Numbered from the stretch's first letter, positions 36,057-46,179 are shown. The stretch: DNA of 64,000 nt from Methylococcales bacterium (GCA_030949405.1 JAUZSN010000002.1:930001-994000); one strand, 5' to 3'. The notes: generated from the letters alone by a model not told the origin. Made by a program: numbers and translations.

Positions 36057-36442
36057 TTTTTCACTGCTATTTGGGTTAATTGCGCATATTGAACGAAACA
36101 TTTTTGTGATTACAAACAAGATCGCTCTTTATTAGTCTCGCGTTGCTTGTTCAGAAATTGATAAGGGTGTTTTTTGATAGTTACGAGGCGGCTTATTACT
36201 TGCTCTGTAAAAAATAAACCTTTCAGGTTTGAGTGTCCTAGAGAGGTTTGAAGGGTCTTATTGCGAATTATAATAGTCTTTTTTTTATTTAAAGTAAAGG
36301 CGGGTTAGGATTTTGAAATAGAAAAATTAAGAAGAGGGTAACGATAAGAAAAGACAGCCATAAATATAGATAAAATACCGCTCTCTAACAACCAGAAATT
36401 ATTATTTTTAAATTATAAGGAAAGCTCACTTAAATTTATTTT
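36057..36442. other. Intergenic region upstream of tsaB
   Basis: About 385 bases without a gene. It holds the tsaB promoter side and the 3' flank of the YqaA gene. Apart from a small hairpin AAACC-TTTCA-GGTTT (36216-36230) I see no repeat or motif. Confidence 0.35.
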
Positions 36443-37021
36443 TTAGGGATAATATTTATAAATACAAACACCTATAACGACTAAAGAAACCGTTACCCAG
36501 CCAATGATGTCCATATATTGACGCAGCTTTGATTCCAGTTTTTCACCGCCAGCCGCGAGTAACATCGCCACTAAAAAAAATCGAGCGCCCCGACCGACAA
36601 TAGAGGCGGCAATAAAGGGCAAAAAAAACATGTGTAAGGCCCCCGCTGCAATCGTAAAAACTTTATAGGGGATGGGTGAAAATCCTGCAATAAAAACGGC
36701 CCAAAATCCCCAGTTTTCAAACCATTCTTTCGCTTGTAAATATTTTCCCCAATAATGCGTTTCTTGTAACCAAGGTGCAAAGGAATCAAATAAAAAATAA
36801 CCGATGCCATAGCCCAGCATTCCGCCTAAAACGGAGGCAATCGTCGTCCAGAGTGCAAACGAAAATGCTTTATTAGGCTGTGCTAAGGCCATAGGGGCCA
36901 GCATCACATCAGGAGGAATGGGAAAAAAAGACGATTCAGCAAAGCTTAAGGCAAATAAGTATTTAGTTGCATGACGATGTTTAGCCCAGGTTAGAGCTTT
37001 ATCATAAAGTTTTTGAAACAT
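36443..37021 (-). CDS. YqaA / VTT-domain (DedA-like) membrane protein
   Basis: A 192-residue integral membrane protein from ATG at 37021 (MFQKLYDKALTWAKHRHAT). The core SFAESSFFPIPPDVMLAPMAL and GFSPIPYKVFTIAAGAL is the SNARE-associated/VTT pattern of the DedA superfamily, YqaA branch. Family members are lipid scramblases or flippases important for envelope homeostasis. The upstream extension to 37075 runs through the cytochrome terminator and is rejected. It follows the cytochrome c gene on the same strand but a terminator separates them. Confidence 0.83.
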   Translation of the reverse strand: MFQKLYDKALTWAKHRHATKYLFALSFAESSFFPIPPDVMLAPMALAQPNKAFSFALWTTIASVLGGMLGYGIGYFLFDSFAPWLQETHYWGKYLQAKEWFENWGFWAVFIAGFSPIPYKVFTIAAGALHMFFLPFIAASIVGRGARFFLVAMLLAAGGEKLESKLRQYMDIIGWVTVSLVVIGVCIYKYYP

Positions 37022-37043
37022 GGTAAAAAGCCCAGTCTTAAAT

Positions 37044-37087
37044 AAAAAAAGCCGTGTAGGATGGGGGTTTCCCACTCAACACAGCCT
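37044..37087 (-). terminator. Intrinsic terminator of the cytochrome c gene
   Basis: Minus strand AAGGCTGTGT...ACACGGC (37051-37087) forms a stem with an inner TGGG/CCCA pairing, followed by a run of seven T (A-run 37044-37050 on the plus strand). This is the clearest minus-strand terminator in the window. Confidence 0.85.
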
Positions 37088-37115
37088 TATAAAAACGTAT
37101 TTGTGTTTATAACGA

Positions 37116-37460
37116 TTATTTGCTTAAAAATTTATAAACCGCATCAATCGCTTCATCTTCGCTTAAACCTGCTTTAATGACAGGTTTTATTCCCATGATA
37201 TTTTTCAATGCAGCAGGCATTCCGTTTTTGCCTTCTCTAAGAATTTTTGCAAATTTAGCTTTATCTAAATTACCCCCTTTAATGAGAGCCGCTAACTGAG
37301 GGTTTGATGCAATATCATGACACGTACCACAACCCCGACCGAACGCACGATCATAGATTTTTTTACCTATTTTTTCTAAATCAGCATCAGATGCTGCGAA
37401 TGAAGGTGAGCTTAAACCGATTAAAGTAATCATCGCTGCGGTAATTAATATTTTTTTCAT
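37116..37460 (-). CDS. Small monohaem c-type cytochrome
   Basis: A 114-residue exported cytochrome c with a signal peptide (MKKILITAAMITLIGLSSPSFA) and one haem site, CGTCH (C44-H48). A likely distal Met is in KNGMPAAL or NIMGIKP, as in class I cytochromes. It would carry electrons in the periplasm, for example between a dehydrogenase and a terminal oxidase. It is monocistronic with a strong terminator. The partner cannot be told from context. Confidence 0.85.
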   Translation of the reverse strand: MKKILITAAMITLIGLSSPSFAASDADLEKIGKKIYDRAFGRGCGTCHDIASNPQLAALIKGGNLDKAKFAKILREGKNGMPAALKNIMGIKPVIKAGLSEDEAIDAVYKFLSK

Positions 37461-37655
37461 TTTATTCTCTCTTTTATAGTGTTAAATGGGGGATAGCCCC
37501 GTTCTAGCATAAACCGATCAATAATAGATAATTTAGCAAATAAATTCAACAGCTTTCATAATTAATTTGTTGTTGTCGCTTAAATTTAATTGATTTTACT
37601 GTGTAATACAGGGCTATTTTTACTAAATAAAGCTGAACCCTTACTGAATTTTAGT

Positions 37656-39035
37656 CTATTTAAACCACGCAAGTTTTTGTTGCAAACTGACCACGGTTCC
37701 GATAATAATCAAGGTCGGCGGTTTTATTTCTTTATTTTTAATCATTTCGGGTAAGCTTTCTAGCGTTCCTGTAATAACGTGTTGATGCGGGGTTGTCCCT
37801 TGTTGAACTAACGCAATGGGGTGATCTTTGGAAGCACCGTGTTTAATTAATTGGTCACAAATTTGTGCTAATCCCATTAATCCCATATAAATAACAACCG
37901 TTTGATTGGGGGCCGCCAGTTGTTGCCAATTTAGGTTAATTGATCCGTCTTTAAGGTGACCTGTGACAAAGGTACAGGATTGAGCATGATCTCGATGGGT
38001 CAGTGGGATTCCCGCATAGGTTGCACAGCCAGAGGCGGCTGTAATCCCTGGAACCACTTGAAAGCTAATATCTTGTGCCATGAGCGTTTCAATTTCTTCC
38101 CCCCCCCGACCAAAGATAAACGGATCCCCTCCTTTTAAACGCACAACTCGCTTCCCTTGTTTTGCTAATTTTGCGAGGAGTTCGTTAATGGACGCTTGCG
38201 GTAAACTATGATTATCACGCTGTTTGCCGACATAAATTTGTTGGGAATCACGACGAACGAGTTCTAAAATTTCAGGAGAAACTAAGCGGTCGTAAACAAC
38301 CACATCCGCCTGCTGCATTAAACGTAAGGCTCTAAACGTTAATAAATCGGGATCACCTGGGCCTGCGCCGACAAGGTAAACCTCTCCTTTTTCTTTTGCG
38401 TTATCACAATTTTTTAACTGTTGTTGAAACAACGTTTCGGCTTGTTTTGTATTACCTGTAAACACTAATTCAGCGACTGCCCCTTGTAATATTTTTTCCC
38501 AAAAAATTCGTCGTTGAGGCGCGTGGGTAATGTGTTGTTTAACCGTTTCTCTAAATTTTTCAGCTAATTGAGCCAGTTGTCCAAATTGAGTGGGAATAAC
38601 GGTTTCTATTTTTGCCCTTAATAAGCGGGCTAAAACAGGGGAGGCCCCTCCAGTAGAAACCGCTGCAATTACGGGTGAGCGATCAATAATAGCGGGAAAA
38701 ATAAAACTACATAATTTAGGGTTATCAACGACATTAACGAGGATATTTTTTTGAGTACAAATTTTTTCGATGGTTTGATTTAATGATTTATTATTGGTTG
38801 CGGAAATCACCAGACGATAGGTCTCTATATCCGTTGCAGCAAATGTTTTTTTTAACAAGGTGAGGTTTTGTTTTTTTTCCATTGCCATTACGGTATCGCA
38901 GAATTGTTCAGCAATGACGGTAATCTTAGCCTCGGCTTTTACGAGTAATTTTATTTTACGCGCTGCAATTTCACCTCCGCCAATAACAAGGCAAGGTTGT
39001 TGCTTTAAGCTTAAAAAAATAGGGAAATAGTCCAT
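37656..39035 (-). CDS. cysG: Siroheme synthase (fused trifunctional)
   Basis: A 459-residue CysG. The N-terminal half is the precorrin-2 dehydrogenase/ferrochelatase domain (PCLVIGGGEIAARKI, STGGASPVLARLLR); the C-terminal half is the uroporphyrinogen-III methyltransferase (VYLVGAGPGDPDLLTFRAL, RLKGGDPFIFGRGGEE, PGITAASGCATYAGIPLTHR). It makes siroheme for sulfite or nitrite reductases and can feed cobalamin synthesis. ATG at 39035 gives the usual MDYFPIFL start. A run of nine G (minus strand) encodes RGGEE. It is divergent from a TusA-like gene. Confidence 0.93.
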   Translation of the reverse strand: MDYFPIFLSLKQQPCLVIGGGEIAARKIKLLVKAEAKITVIAEQFCDTVMAMEKKQNLTLLKKTFAATDIETYRLVISATNNKSLNQTIEKICTQKNILVNVVDNPKLCSFIFPAIIDRSPVIAAVSTGGASPVLARLLRAKIETVIPTQFGQLAQLAEKFRETVKQHITHAPQRRIFWEKILQGAVAELVFTGNTKQAETLFQQQLKNCDNAKEKGEVYLVGAGPGDPDLLTFRALRLMQQADVVVYDRLVSPEILELVRRDSQQIYVGKQRDNHSLPQASINELLAKLAKQGKRVVRLKGGDPFIFGRGGEEIETLMAQDISFQVVPGITAASGCATYAGIPLTHRDHAQSCTFVTGHLKDGSINLNWQQLAAPNQTVVIYMGLMGLAQICDQLIKHGASKDHPIALVQQGTTPHQHVITGTLESLPEMIKNKEIKPPTLIIIGTVVSLQQKLAWFK

Positions 39036-39104
39036 TGTTGTTATCATTTTTAATTTTTACTGAGAATGCTATTATAAGCCTTGTTTTAAGCGTTGAGAAA
39101 AAAT

Positions 39105-39338
39105 ATGATTGAATTTAATTTAGAAGTGGATGCGATCGGATTACATTGCCCGCTGCCTTTATTACGCCTGAAAAAAGCATTGCTTGAGATTGAACAAGGA
39201 GAGGTGATTAAAATGACAGCAACCGATCCTGCGGCTCATTTGGATATTGGGGTTTATAGCGAGCAATCGGGTCATCACTTACTTGAATTTTTAAAAAAAG
39301 AGGACGGCCGGCAAGTTTTTTATATTAAAAAAAAATAA
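39105..39338 (+). CDS. TusA-family sulfur carrier protein
   Basis: A 77-residue protein with the TusA/SirA signature GLHCPLPLLRLKKAL, where the Cys of the CPxP motif accepts persulfide sulfur. It can pass sulfur for tRNA thiolation, molybdenum cofactor or sulfur oxidation. ATG at 39105 is favoured over TTG at 39093. It is divergent from cysG and upstream of pqqC; which pathway it serves is unclear. TusA itself versus a paralogue cannot be decided. Confidence 0.85.
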   Translation: MIEFNLEVDAIGLHCPLPLLRLKKALLEIEQGEVIKMTATDPAAHLDIGVYSEQSGHHLLEFLKKEDGRQVFYIKKK

Positions 39339-39397
39339 GAGACTTGCCCTGTTAAAAAATTTATCTTTAAACGCACAAATTACGAAAGGTTTATACC

Positions 39398-40123
39398 ATG
39401 AGTGAACAACCCGCTTGGACACGCGAAGAATTTGAAGCCGAATTACGCAGTATGGAAAAATATTATCATATCCACCATCCTTATCATACGTTGATGAATG
39501 AGGGTAAACTCACTAAAAAGCAATTACAAGGGTGGGTGGCGAATCGTTTTTATTATCAAGTTATGATTCCGATTAAAGATGCTAATATTTTAGCCAATTG
39601 CCCTGACCGTAAAACGCGGTCTCTTTGGACTCAACGAATTTTAGATCATGATGGCCATCCTGATGATGAAGGTGGTATTGAAGCGTGGATACAATTAGGA
39701 ATTGCCGTCGGTTTAACCCGTGAAGAAGTCACGTCTTTAGAGCATGTTTTACCTGCGGTACGTTTTGCGGTGGATGCCTATGTTAATTTTGCTCGACGGG
39801 CAGAATGGCATGAGGCGGCCAGTTCGTCGTTAACCGAAATGTTTGCCCCTAAAATTCATCAACAACGTTTAAGTTATTGGCCAGAAATGTATCCGTGGGT
39901 TAATGATGAAGGCTATATTTATTTTAAAAAACGGTTATCAGAAGCCCGTCGAGATGTTGAGCATGGGTTAGAAATTACGCTAGATTGGTATCAAACGCGT
40001 AAACAACAACAGCGAATGGTTGAAATTTTACAGTTTAAATTAGATGTCTTATGGTCAATGGCCGATGCGATGTATATGGCGTACATTAACAATAAGCCGC
40101 CTTATTTTAACGTTGAAAACTAA
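39398..40123 (+). CDS. pqqC: Pyrroloquinoline-quinone synthase
   Basis: A 241-residue PqqC, the cofactor-free oxidase that closes the ring in the last step of PQQ synthesis. Seen: [49 protein letters not shown] and [10 protein letters not shown], with the His/Arg/Tyr active-site residues in place. PQQ is the cofactor of methanol dehydrogenase. A good AAGG precedes the ATG. None of pqqA, pqqB, pqqD or pqqE is in the window, so pqqC is split from the rest; a DUF6447 gene follows on the same strand. Confidence 0.93.
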   Translation: MSEQPAWTREEFEAELRSMEKYYHIHHPYHTLMNEGKLTKKQLQGWVANRFYYQVMIPIKDANILANCPDRKTRSLWTQRILDHDGHPDDEGGIEAWIQLGIAVGLTREEVTSLEHVLPAVRFAVDAYVNFARRAEWHEAASSSLTEMFAPKIHQQRLSYWPEMYPWVNDEGYIYFKKRLSEARRDVEHGLEITLDWYQTRKQQQRMVEILQFKLDVLWSMADAMYMAYINNKPPYFNVEN

Positions 40124-40197
40124 ATCCCTATTGAAAAATCAAAGGTATGCTCCAATATTAGAAGTTCATATTTTAATTATAACTGTAAGGATTCACC

Positions 40198-40395
40198 ATG
40201 GCAGAGGCCCCCGCAAAAGTAAATATTGATGGTAAAGACTATCTTTTTAGTGATTTAAGTGATGATGCGAAAGCACAAATTCAAAGCTTACAATTTGTTG
40301 AAACTGAAATTGCACGATTAAATGCAAAATTAGCGATTACCAATACGGCTAAATTAGCGTATCAAAACGCGTTAAAAGACTTACTTCCTGAGTAA
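40198..40395 (+). CDS. DUF6447 family small protein
   Basis: A 65-residue protein: VNIDGKDYLFSDLSDDAKAQIQSLQFVETEIARLNAKLAITNTAKLAYQNALKDLLPE. The beta start and the long helix with EIARLNAKLAI match DUF6447. Function is unknown. The start has a good ribosome-binding site (TAAGGATTCACC) and it follows pqqC by 74 bases. A hairpin ends the unit. Confidence 0.75.
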   Translation: MAEAPAKVNIDGKDYLFSDLSDDAKAQIQSLQFVETEIARLNAKLAITNTAKLAYQNALKDLLPE

Positions 40396-40405
40396 TGCTA
40401 ATAAT

Positions 40406-40462
40406 CACATAAGGCGGGTAAATACCCCCTTATGTGGCCTAATTCGGGGGCGAGTTCTCGCC
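40406..40462 (+). terminator. Double hairpin after DUF6447
   Basis: CACATAAGG (40406-40414) pairs with CCTTATGTG (40428-40436), and a second hairpin GGGCGAG/CTCGCCC (40447-40462) follows. Only a short T-rich stretch comes after, so termination is likely but not certain. Confidence 0.55.
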
Positions 40463-40499
40463 CTTAATCCCTTCTGATCCTTTAACCTGATAATTTTTT

Positions 40500-41900
40500 A
40501 TGTTCGATGTTATTTATTTGCATATAGGACTTGATAAAACAGGTTCTAAAGCGATTCAATTTGCTTGCTGTGAAAATGCGGCCCATTTAAGTTCAGCTCG
40601 TATTTTTTATCCTGTTACGCCTGATACGGTTTGGCACGCTGAATTTGCTTCTTTTTTTCATCAGGATCCAAAAACTTATGCCTATAATCAAGCCATTGGT
40701 CGCAGTCAGAAGGCATTGGCGGTTATTCAATCCGAAGATAGAAATTATATTCGTAATTTAGAACAAAAAATTCAACAAACAAATGCTAAAACGATGGTGT
40801 TATCCTATGAAGGTTTTGCCTTTTTAGAGGGTGAAACTCTTGAAAAAATGCGCGATTACTTACAGGGTATTAGCAAGCAAGTTAAAATTATTCTTTATTG
40901 TCGTGAACCCGTGTCTTATGCGATCAGTGCGGTGAGTCAGCGAGCAATTAGTATGAGTGCGTTGTGGGGAAATGCGCCGATTCAGCTTTACAAGCCTATT
41001 TGTGAAAAATTTGTTTCTATTTTTGGAAAAGAAAACATGATTGTTCGTGATTTTTCCAAAAATAAATTAGTCGCTGGCGATGTTCGACAGGATTTTTTTG
41101 AACAAATTAAGTTTAATGATCCAAAGGCTTTAAATTTATCGACCGCTGGTGAAAATAGATCGCTCTGTTATGAAGCGATTAGCATTGCGCAAGCGTTACG
41201 CACACGTTGTCAACAAGAGCAGATTCCTGAAGCGGAATTTAGTTGGCGATATGCCTCTATTTTACAAAAAATTAAAGGGGTACCGTATACCCTAAATTCT
41301 GAACAATTAAGGGATGTTTATTCTAATGCAAATGAGCATAGTGATTATTTACGGGAAAATTTTTCAATTGCGTTTATAGCCGCTGAAAAAAATCAAGCTA
41401 CCGAGATAAGCCCTACATTTTCATCCGATTTTATGGATTCGATCGCTGAGGTTATTTGTAACCCGCGTGAATTTACCCCCCCGCTTGTACCCGAAGTTAA
41501 AACGGATGATGAATTAACCTGTCCTCCGTTTATCGGAAGGCTTGAAGGCGTGGCGATTCCTGACACCCTGATTGCGGGGAAGGAAACGTTATTAACCATT
41601 GAATTATTCAATGACAGTGATTTTAATTGGCTATCACAAGGACTTAACCCCAGTTATTTATCCTATCATTGGCAACAAAAATCAGGCGAGATGCTTATTT
41701 TTGAAGGGTTACGAAGCTCTTTTTCTACCTTAGGTCTACCTCATGGGCAATCATTAACCGCGACTATGCAGGTATCCGCCCCTTTGGAGGTAGGGTCTTA
41801 TTATTTAATTTTAACCTTGGTTAAAGAAAATATTTGTTGGTTTGAAGAAAATGGATTTGAACCCTTTAAAACAATGATAACCGTTAGCTCGAATCACTAA
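40500..41900 (+). CDS. Sulfotransferase-like protein with C-terminal beta domain
   Basis: A 466-residue protein. The N-terminal ~300 residues look like a PAPS-dependent sulfotransferase: HIGLDKTGSKAIQ is the 5'-phosphosulfate loop and VKIILYCREPVSYAISAV resembles the 3'-phosphate-binding region. The C-terminal ~130 residues form a beta domain (LSYHWQQKSGEMLIFEGLRSSF...VGSYYLILTLVKENICWF) like the glycan-recognition tail of some O-antigen exporters and glycosyltransferases. It may sulfate a surface polysaccharide. It is monocistronic, between a hairpin and the 12-haem cytochrome gene. Confidence 0.65.
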   Translation: MFDVIYLHIGLDKTGSKAIQFACCENAAHLSSARIFYPVTPDTVWHAEFASFFHQDPKTYAYNQAIGRSQKALAVIQSEDRNYIRNLEQKIQQTNAKTMVLSYEGFAFLEGETLEKMRDYLQGISKQVKIILYCREPVSYAISAVSQRAISMSALWGNAPIQLYKPICEKFVSIFGKENMIVRDFSKNKLVAGDVRQDFFEQIKFNDPKALNLSTAGENRSLCYEAISIAQALRTRCQQEQIPEAEFSWRYASILQKIKGVPYTLNSEQLRDVYSNANEHSDYLRENFSIAFIAAEKNQATEISPTFSSDFMDSIAEVICNPREFTPPLVPEVKTDDELTCPPFIGRLEGVAIPDTLIAGKETLLTIELFNDSDFNWLSQGLNPSYLSYHWQQKSGEMLIFEGLRSSFSTLGLPHGQSLTATMQVSAPLEVGSYYLILTLVKENICWFEENGFEPFKTMITVSSNH

Positions 41901-42053
41901 ACTATTTCATCTTACCTTAAACGTAAGTGATGAAAAATGTCTGAAAATAGTCTGTAAAATAAAAACGGGTTGGGTGAGTTGAGGTCTTAAATTCTTATAC
42001 CTTAATTATTTTATTATTTTTATCGGCATAAGGACTGCGTTAACATAGTCACC

Positions 42054-44411
42054 ATGAAAAAACTTCTTCTTTATTTAATCGTAGGGTTCATTTTGGTTTG
42101 CTTTAACCCCGTCTTAGCAGCCAATGATCTCCCCCTAAAAACACCGCCTAAAAATCAACAAGGGTGTCTTTCTTGTCATCAAGGCATTGAAGCCTTTACC
42201 GATGGTTTAATGATGACCACGATTAAAGGGATGGCAAAACCTTATGGAGACCCTGGAGGTTGTGTTATTTGTCATGGCGGAACACCTCAAGCCACCACTA
42301 AAAAACAAGCTCATCAAGGTTCACCTGCACGCTTGAAAGAATCCGCTGGCCCTCAACTATTTTATCCTGATCCAGGAAGTATATGGATTAATGAGTTTAC
42401 CTGTGGGCAGTGTCATCAAGGGGTTGCTAATCGCCTTAAAAAATCGTTAATGAACACCGAAGCAGGGAAATTACAGGGAAATTTTTGGAGTTGGGGGATT
42501 CAAAATGACATGAAAGTCGTATGGGGTAATTACAACCTTAAGGATGAAGATGGCTCTATTCCTGAAATTGGAACGGATGCTTATAAAGCGTATATGGTAG
42601 ACATGATCGCCGCCCATCCTGACCAATTTCCCAATGAACTTAAACAAGTCCCTGATGTGGATGTTAATGCTATTTCAAAACATCCGAATCGGGCGGGTAT
42701 TACCTATTCCAGACAAGAATGTCAGCGTTGTCATGTCGGCTCAAATGGACGTAAACGGCGGGGTGATTATCGCGGAGCAGGTTGCAGTGCGTGTCATGTT
42801 CCCTACAGTAATGAAGGCTTATATGAAGGTAATGATCCAACGATTAATAAAAAGGAAGCAGGACATCTTTTAGTTCATAAACTTCAGGCGACGCGAAAAT
42901 CTAAAGTTAAGGTCGGAAAGGTTAATTATTCAGGGATTCCTTCCGAAACCTGTAATACTTGTCATAACCGAGGTAAGCGGATTGGTGTGAGTTATCAAGG
43001 CTTAATGGAGTTTCCTTATGGTGGTCCTTATAATGATAAAGGTGAAAAACAACCGCCCTTGCATACTAAAAAATATTTATTCATCAAAGATGATTTACAT
43101 CATCAAATGGTCAGTCGTGAAGGAAATCCTCAAGGGGGATTATTATGTCAGGATTGTCATACTTCAATTGATATACACGGCGATGGTAACATTGCAGGAA
43201 CCACACTCGCGCAAGTTGAAATTGAGTGCTCCGATTGTCATGGCACCCCTGATAAATTCCCATGGGAATTACCGTTGGGTTATGGTGAGGAGTTTGATAA
43301 AAAACTAACCACTAAAGCACGGGGTTTGGCTCAAAAACTTCCTGATTATATGAAATGGGGAACGGTTTATGAACCTGAACAGGGATATTTATTAACCGCT
43401 CGTGGAAACCCATTCGGAAATGTCGTTAAAAAAGGTAAAGAGGTTATTATTCACTCCGCATCGGGGTTAGATTTTAAAATACCGATATTGAAACAAATCA
43501 GTAAGGATAAGAGCTGGAAGTCCGTAGACGGTCATGTTGCGATGGCACAAGTAAAAGGGCATTTAGAGAATATGGAATGTTATGCGTGTCATGCCGATTG
43601 GGTTCCTCAATGTTACGGCTGCCATATTACCGTTGATTATTCAAAAGGAAAAACCAGTGTTGATTGGATTAAAACCGCTAATTCATTGGGTGACGACGGT
43701 TTAGTTCAAGACCCCAATCTCAAAAAGAATCACAGTGAAGGGAAAGTTTCTGAAACAAGATCTTATTTACGCTGGGAAACGCCTATTTTAGGCATTAATG
43801 GGGAAGGGCGCGTGACCCCGATGATGCCAGGTTGTCAGGTGATTACCACGGTAATTGATAAAGACGGTAAAACCGTTGTTAAAAACAAAATATGGAATAC
43901 ACCGGAAGGGCCTGGGTTAGATATGGCCGCTGTTCAACCGCATACGACTGGACGAAAAGCCCGAAGCTGTGAAAGTTGTCATAATAATCCAAAAACGTTG
44001 GGTTATGGGATTGAGGGCGGACGTTTTACAAGTATGAGTCAGCCGCGTTACATTGAGTTAGAAACCGCAACAGGCCAAATAATTCCTGCGAATGCTCAAG
44101 TACAAATGCCCGCGATTCCTGATTTACAATGGGATTTATCACAAATTATTACTCGCGAAGGTAAACAGCTCGTTACCGTGGGTTCGCATTGGCCATTAAC
44201 GGGGCCTTTATCCCAAGCACAGCGCGACAAAATGGAACGGACTCAAGTCTGTATGGCTTGTCATAAAGAAATGAGTAATGCCGAGTTATGGCAAAAAGTG
44301 AGCTCAGAAAAAGTGCTGAATGACACAATGCACTCAGAAATGCTGAATAAACTATTGCGTCGAGCGGCTGAAAAAAATAAGCCTAAATCGTTGGTTCCTT
44401 CCCGTCAATAA
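42054..44411 (+). CDS. Dodecahaem c-type cytochrome
   Basis: A 785-residue exported cytochrome with a signal peptide (ending VLA-AND) and twelve CxxCH motifs: CLSCH (C38), CVICH, CGQCH, CQRCH, CSACH, CNTCH, CQDCH, CSDCH, CYACH, CYGCH, CESCH and CMACH (C733). Spacing varies from 10 to over 100 residues. No transmembrane anchor beyond the signal is seen. Similar large multihaem proteins act as oxidoreductases for nitrogen or sulfur compounds or as electron conduits. No porin or other partner gene is adjacent. It stands alone with a hairpin possible downstream. Substrate unknown. Confidence 0.9.
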   Translation: MKKLLLYLIVGFILVCFNPVLAANDLPLKTPPKNQQGCLSCHQGIEAFTDGLMMTTIKGMAKPYGDPGGCVICHGGTPQATTKKQAHQGSPARLKESAGPQLFYPDPGSIWINEFTCGQCHQGVANRLKKSLMNTEAGKLQGNFWSWGIQNDMKVVWGNYNLKDEDGSIPEIGTDAYKAYMVDMIAAHPDQFPNELKQVPDVDVNAISKHPNRAGITYSRQECQRCHVGSNGRKRRGDYRGAGCSACHVPYSNEGLYEGNDPTINKKEAGHLLVHKLQATRKSKVKVGKVNYSGIPSETCNTCHNRGKRIGVSYQGLMEFPYGGPYNDKGEKQPPLHTKKYLFIKDDLHHQMVSREGNPQGGLLCQDCHTSIDIHGDGNIAGTTLAQVEIECSDCHGTPDKFPWELPLGYGEEFDKKLTTKARGLAQKLPDYMKWGTVYEPEQGYLLTARGNPFGNVVKKGKEVIIHSASGLDFKIPILKQISKDKSWKSVDGHVAMAQVKGHLENMECYACHADWVPQCYGCHITVDYSKGKTSVDWIKTANSLGDDGLVQDPNLKKNHSEGKVSETRSYLRWETPILGINGEGRVTPMMPGCQVITTVIDKDGKTVVKNKIWNTPEGPGLDMAAVQPHTTGRKARSCESCHNNPKTLGYGIEGGRFTSMSQPRYIELETATGQIIPANAQVQMPAIPDLQWDLSQIITREGKQLVTVGSHWPLTGPLSQAQRDKMERTQVCMACHKEMSNAELWQKVSSEKVLNDTMHSEMLNKLLRRAAEKNKPKSLVPSRQ

Positions 44412-44420
44412 TGAGTTGGA

Positions 44421-44484
44421 AGCGCGGGATCTAAAGAGTCTTAATGGCTAGAAGAACCGCGCTTGAATTCTTCGTTGTTTTTTT
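44421..44484 (+). terminator. Possible terminator after the dodecahaem gene
   Basis: AGCGCGG (44421-44427) can pair with CCGCGCT (44457-44463), with a T-run at 44478-44484. The loop is long (about 29 bases), so this is weak. Confidence 0.35.
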
Positions 44485-44598
44485 AACGTTTAAATTTAAC
44501 GACAATAGTCAACGAATGTTATTGAAAACGCGTATAATTATCCCCCTTTTTAACGATTGTACGCTTACAATCGCTTGATTCTCTATTTGGAATAAAAC

Positions 44599-46179
44599 AT
44601 GCTCACAACTGCAAATATCACGATCCAATTTGGCGTAAAACCTTTGTTTGAAAACGTTTCAGTTAAATTTGGTAATGGTAATCGCTATGGCTTGATTGGC
44701 GCGAATGGGTGCGGAAAATCAACCTTTATCAAAATATTAGGCGGTGATTTAGAGGCCACCTCGGGAAATGTTGCCAAAGACCCTAATCAACGGATAGGTA
44801 AATTAAACCAAAATCAATTTGCTTATGAAGACTGTCGTGTTATTGATACGGTCATCATGGGTTATGAAGAATTATGGGCGATACAATCGGAGCGGGACGC
44901 TATTTATGCCAATCCTGAAATGACCGAAGAAGAAGGAATGCGAGCGGGTGAGTTAGAGTCGGAATACGCGGAAATGGATGGCTATACGGCGGAGGCGCGA
45001 GCCAGTGAGTTATTAGCGGGATTGGGTATTCTTGAAGCGCAACATTACGGTTTAATGAGTCAAGTGGCCCCCGGTTGGAAATTACGGGTGTTATTAGCGC
45101 AGGTTTTATTTTCAAATCCCGATATCATGTTACTGGATGAGCCGACCAATAACCTTGATATTCATGCCATTCAATGGTTAGAGGGGATTTTAAACGAGCG
45201 TAATTGTACGATGGTGATTGTCTCGCATGATCGGCATTTTTTAAACAGTGTTTGTACGCACATGGCCGATTTAGATTACGGGGAAATTCGCCTTTACCCA
45301 GGGTCGTATGATGATTATATGACCGCCTCAACGATGGTTATTGAGCAATTACAGTCTGAAAATGCTAAAAAACAAGTTCAAATAGCGGATTTAAAAGCCT
45401 TTGTCAGTCGGTTTTCAGCCAATGCTTCAAAATCGAAACAAGCGACCTCCCGTGCTAAAAAACTCGCTAAAATTGATTTGGCTGAAATAAAGCCTTCGAG
45501 TCGTCAAAACCCGTTTATTCGTTTTGAACAATCTAAAAAACTGCATCGATTAGCCTTAGAAGTCGAGGGGCTGACTAAAGGTTATGAATCTGATTTACTT
45601 AAAAACGTTAATTTAACCATTGAAGTTGGCGAACGCGTTGCGGTTATTGGGCAAAATGGTGTGGGTAAGACGACCTTATTAAAATGTCTCGCAGGGGATC
45701 TTGAATCGGATTCAGGACAGATTAAATGGTCTGAAAACTCAGAACTAGGCTACTGTGCGCAAGATCATGGGGCTGATTTTGCCACTGATATGTCCTTATT
45801 TGACTGGATGGAGCAATGGCGATCAAAAAGTGATGACGATCAGGCGATTCGAGGAACATTAGGGCGATTATTATTTTCTCAAGATGATATTCATAAAAAG
45901 GTGAGCGTTTTATCAGGGGGTGAAAAAGGTCGGATGATTTTTGGTAAGTTAATGCTACAGCGTACCAATATGATGCTATTAGACGAGCCTACAAATCATT
46001 TAGACATGGAGTCGATTGAGTCATTAAACTTAGCCCTTGAAAATTACCCTGGAACCTTAATTTTTGTCAGCCATGACCGCGAATTTGTTTCCTCACTGGC
46101 GACACGTATTATTGAGATTACCCCCACAGAAATTATTGATTTTAAGGGCCGTTATGATGACTACTTACTTTCACAGTAA
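44599..46179 (+). CDS. ybiT: ABC-F ribosome-associated ATPase
   Basis: A 526-residue soluble protein with two ABC ATPase domains: Walker [10 protein letters not shown] and GQNGVGKTT, Walker B regions [13 protein letters not shown] and [13 protein letters not shown], and a linker typical of ABC-F ([18 protein letters not shown]). ABC-F proteins bind the ribosomal E-site and rescue or tune translation. It is nearly collinear with E. coli YbiT as I recall it. It lacks membrane spans and is monocistronic, with a short terminator after it. Confidence 0.92.
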   Translation: MLTTANITIQFGVKPLFENVSVKFGNGNRYGLIGANGCGKSTFIKILGGDLEATSGNVAKDPNQRIGKLNQNQFAYEDCRVIDTVIMGYEELWAIQSERDAIYANPEMTEEEGMRAGELESEYAEMDGYTAEARASELLAGLGILEAQHYGLMSQVAPGWKLRVLLAQVLFSNPDIMLLDEPTNNLDIHAIQWLEGILNERNCTMVIVSHDRHFLNSVCTHMADLDYGEIRLYPGSYDDYMTASTMVIEQLQSENAKKQVQIADLKAFVSRFSANASKSKQATSRAKKLAKIDLAEIKPSSRQNPFIRFEQSKKLHRLALEVEGLTKGYESDLLKNVNLTIEVGERVAVIGQNGVGKTTLLKCLAGDLESDSGQIKWSENSELGYCAQDHGADFATDMSLFDWMEQWRSKSDDDQAIRGTLGRLLFSQDDIHKKVSVLSGGEKGRMIFGKLMLQRTNMMLLDEPTNHLDMESIESLNLALENYPGTLIFVSHDREFVSSLATRIIEITPTEIIDFKGRYDDYLLSQ

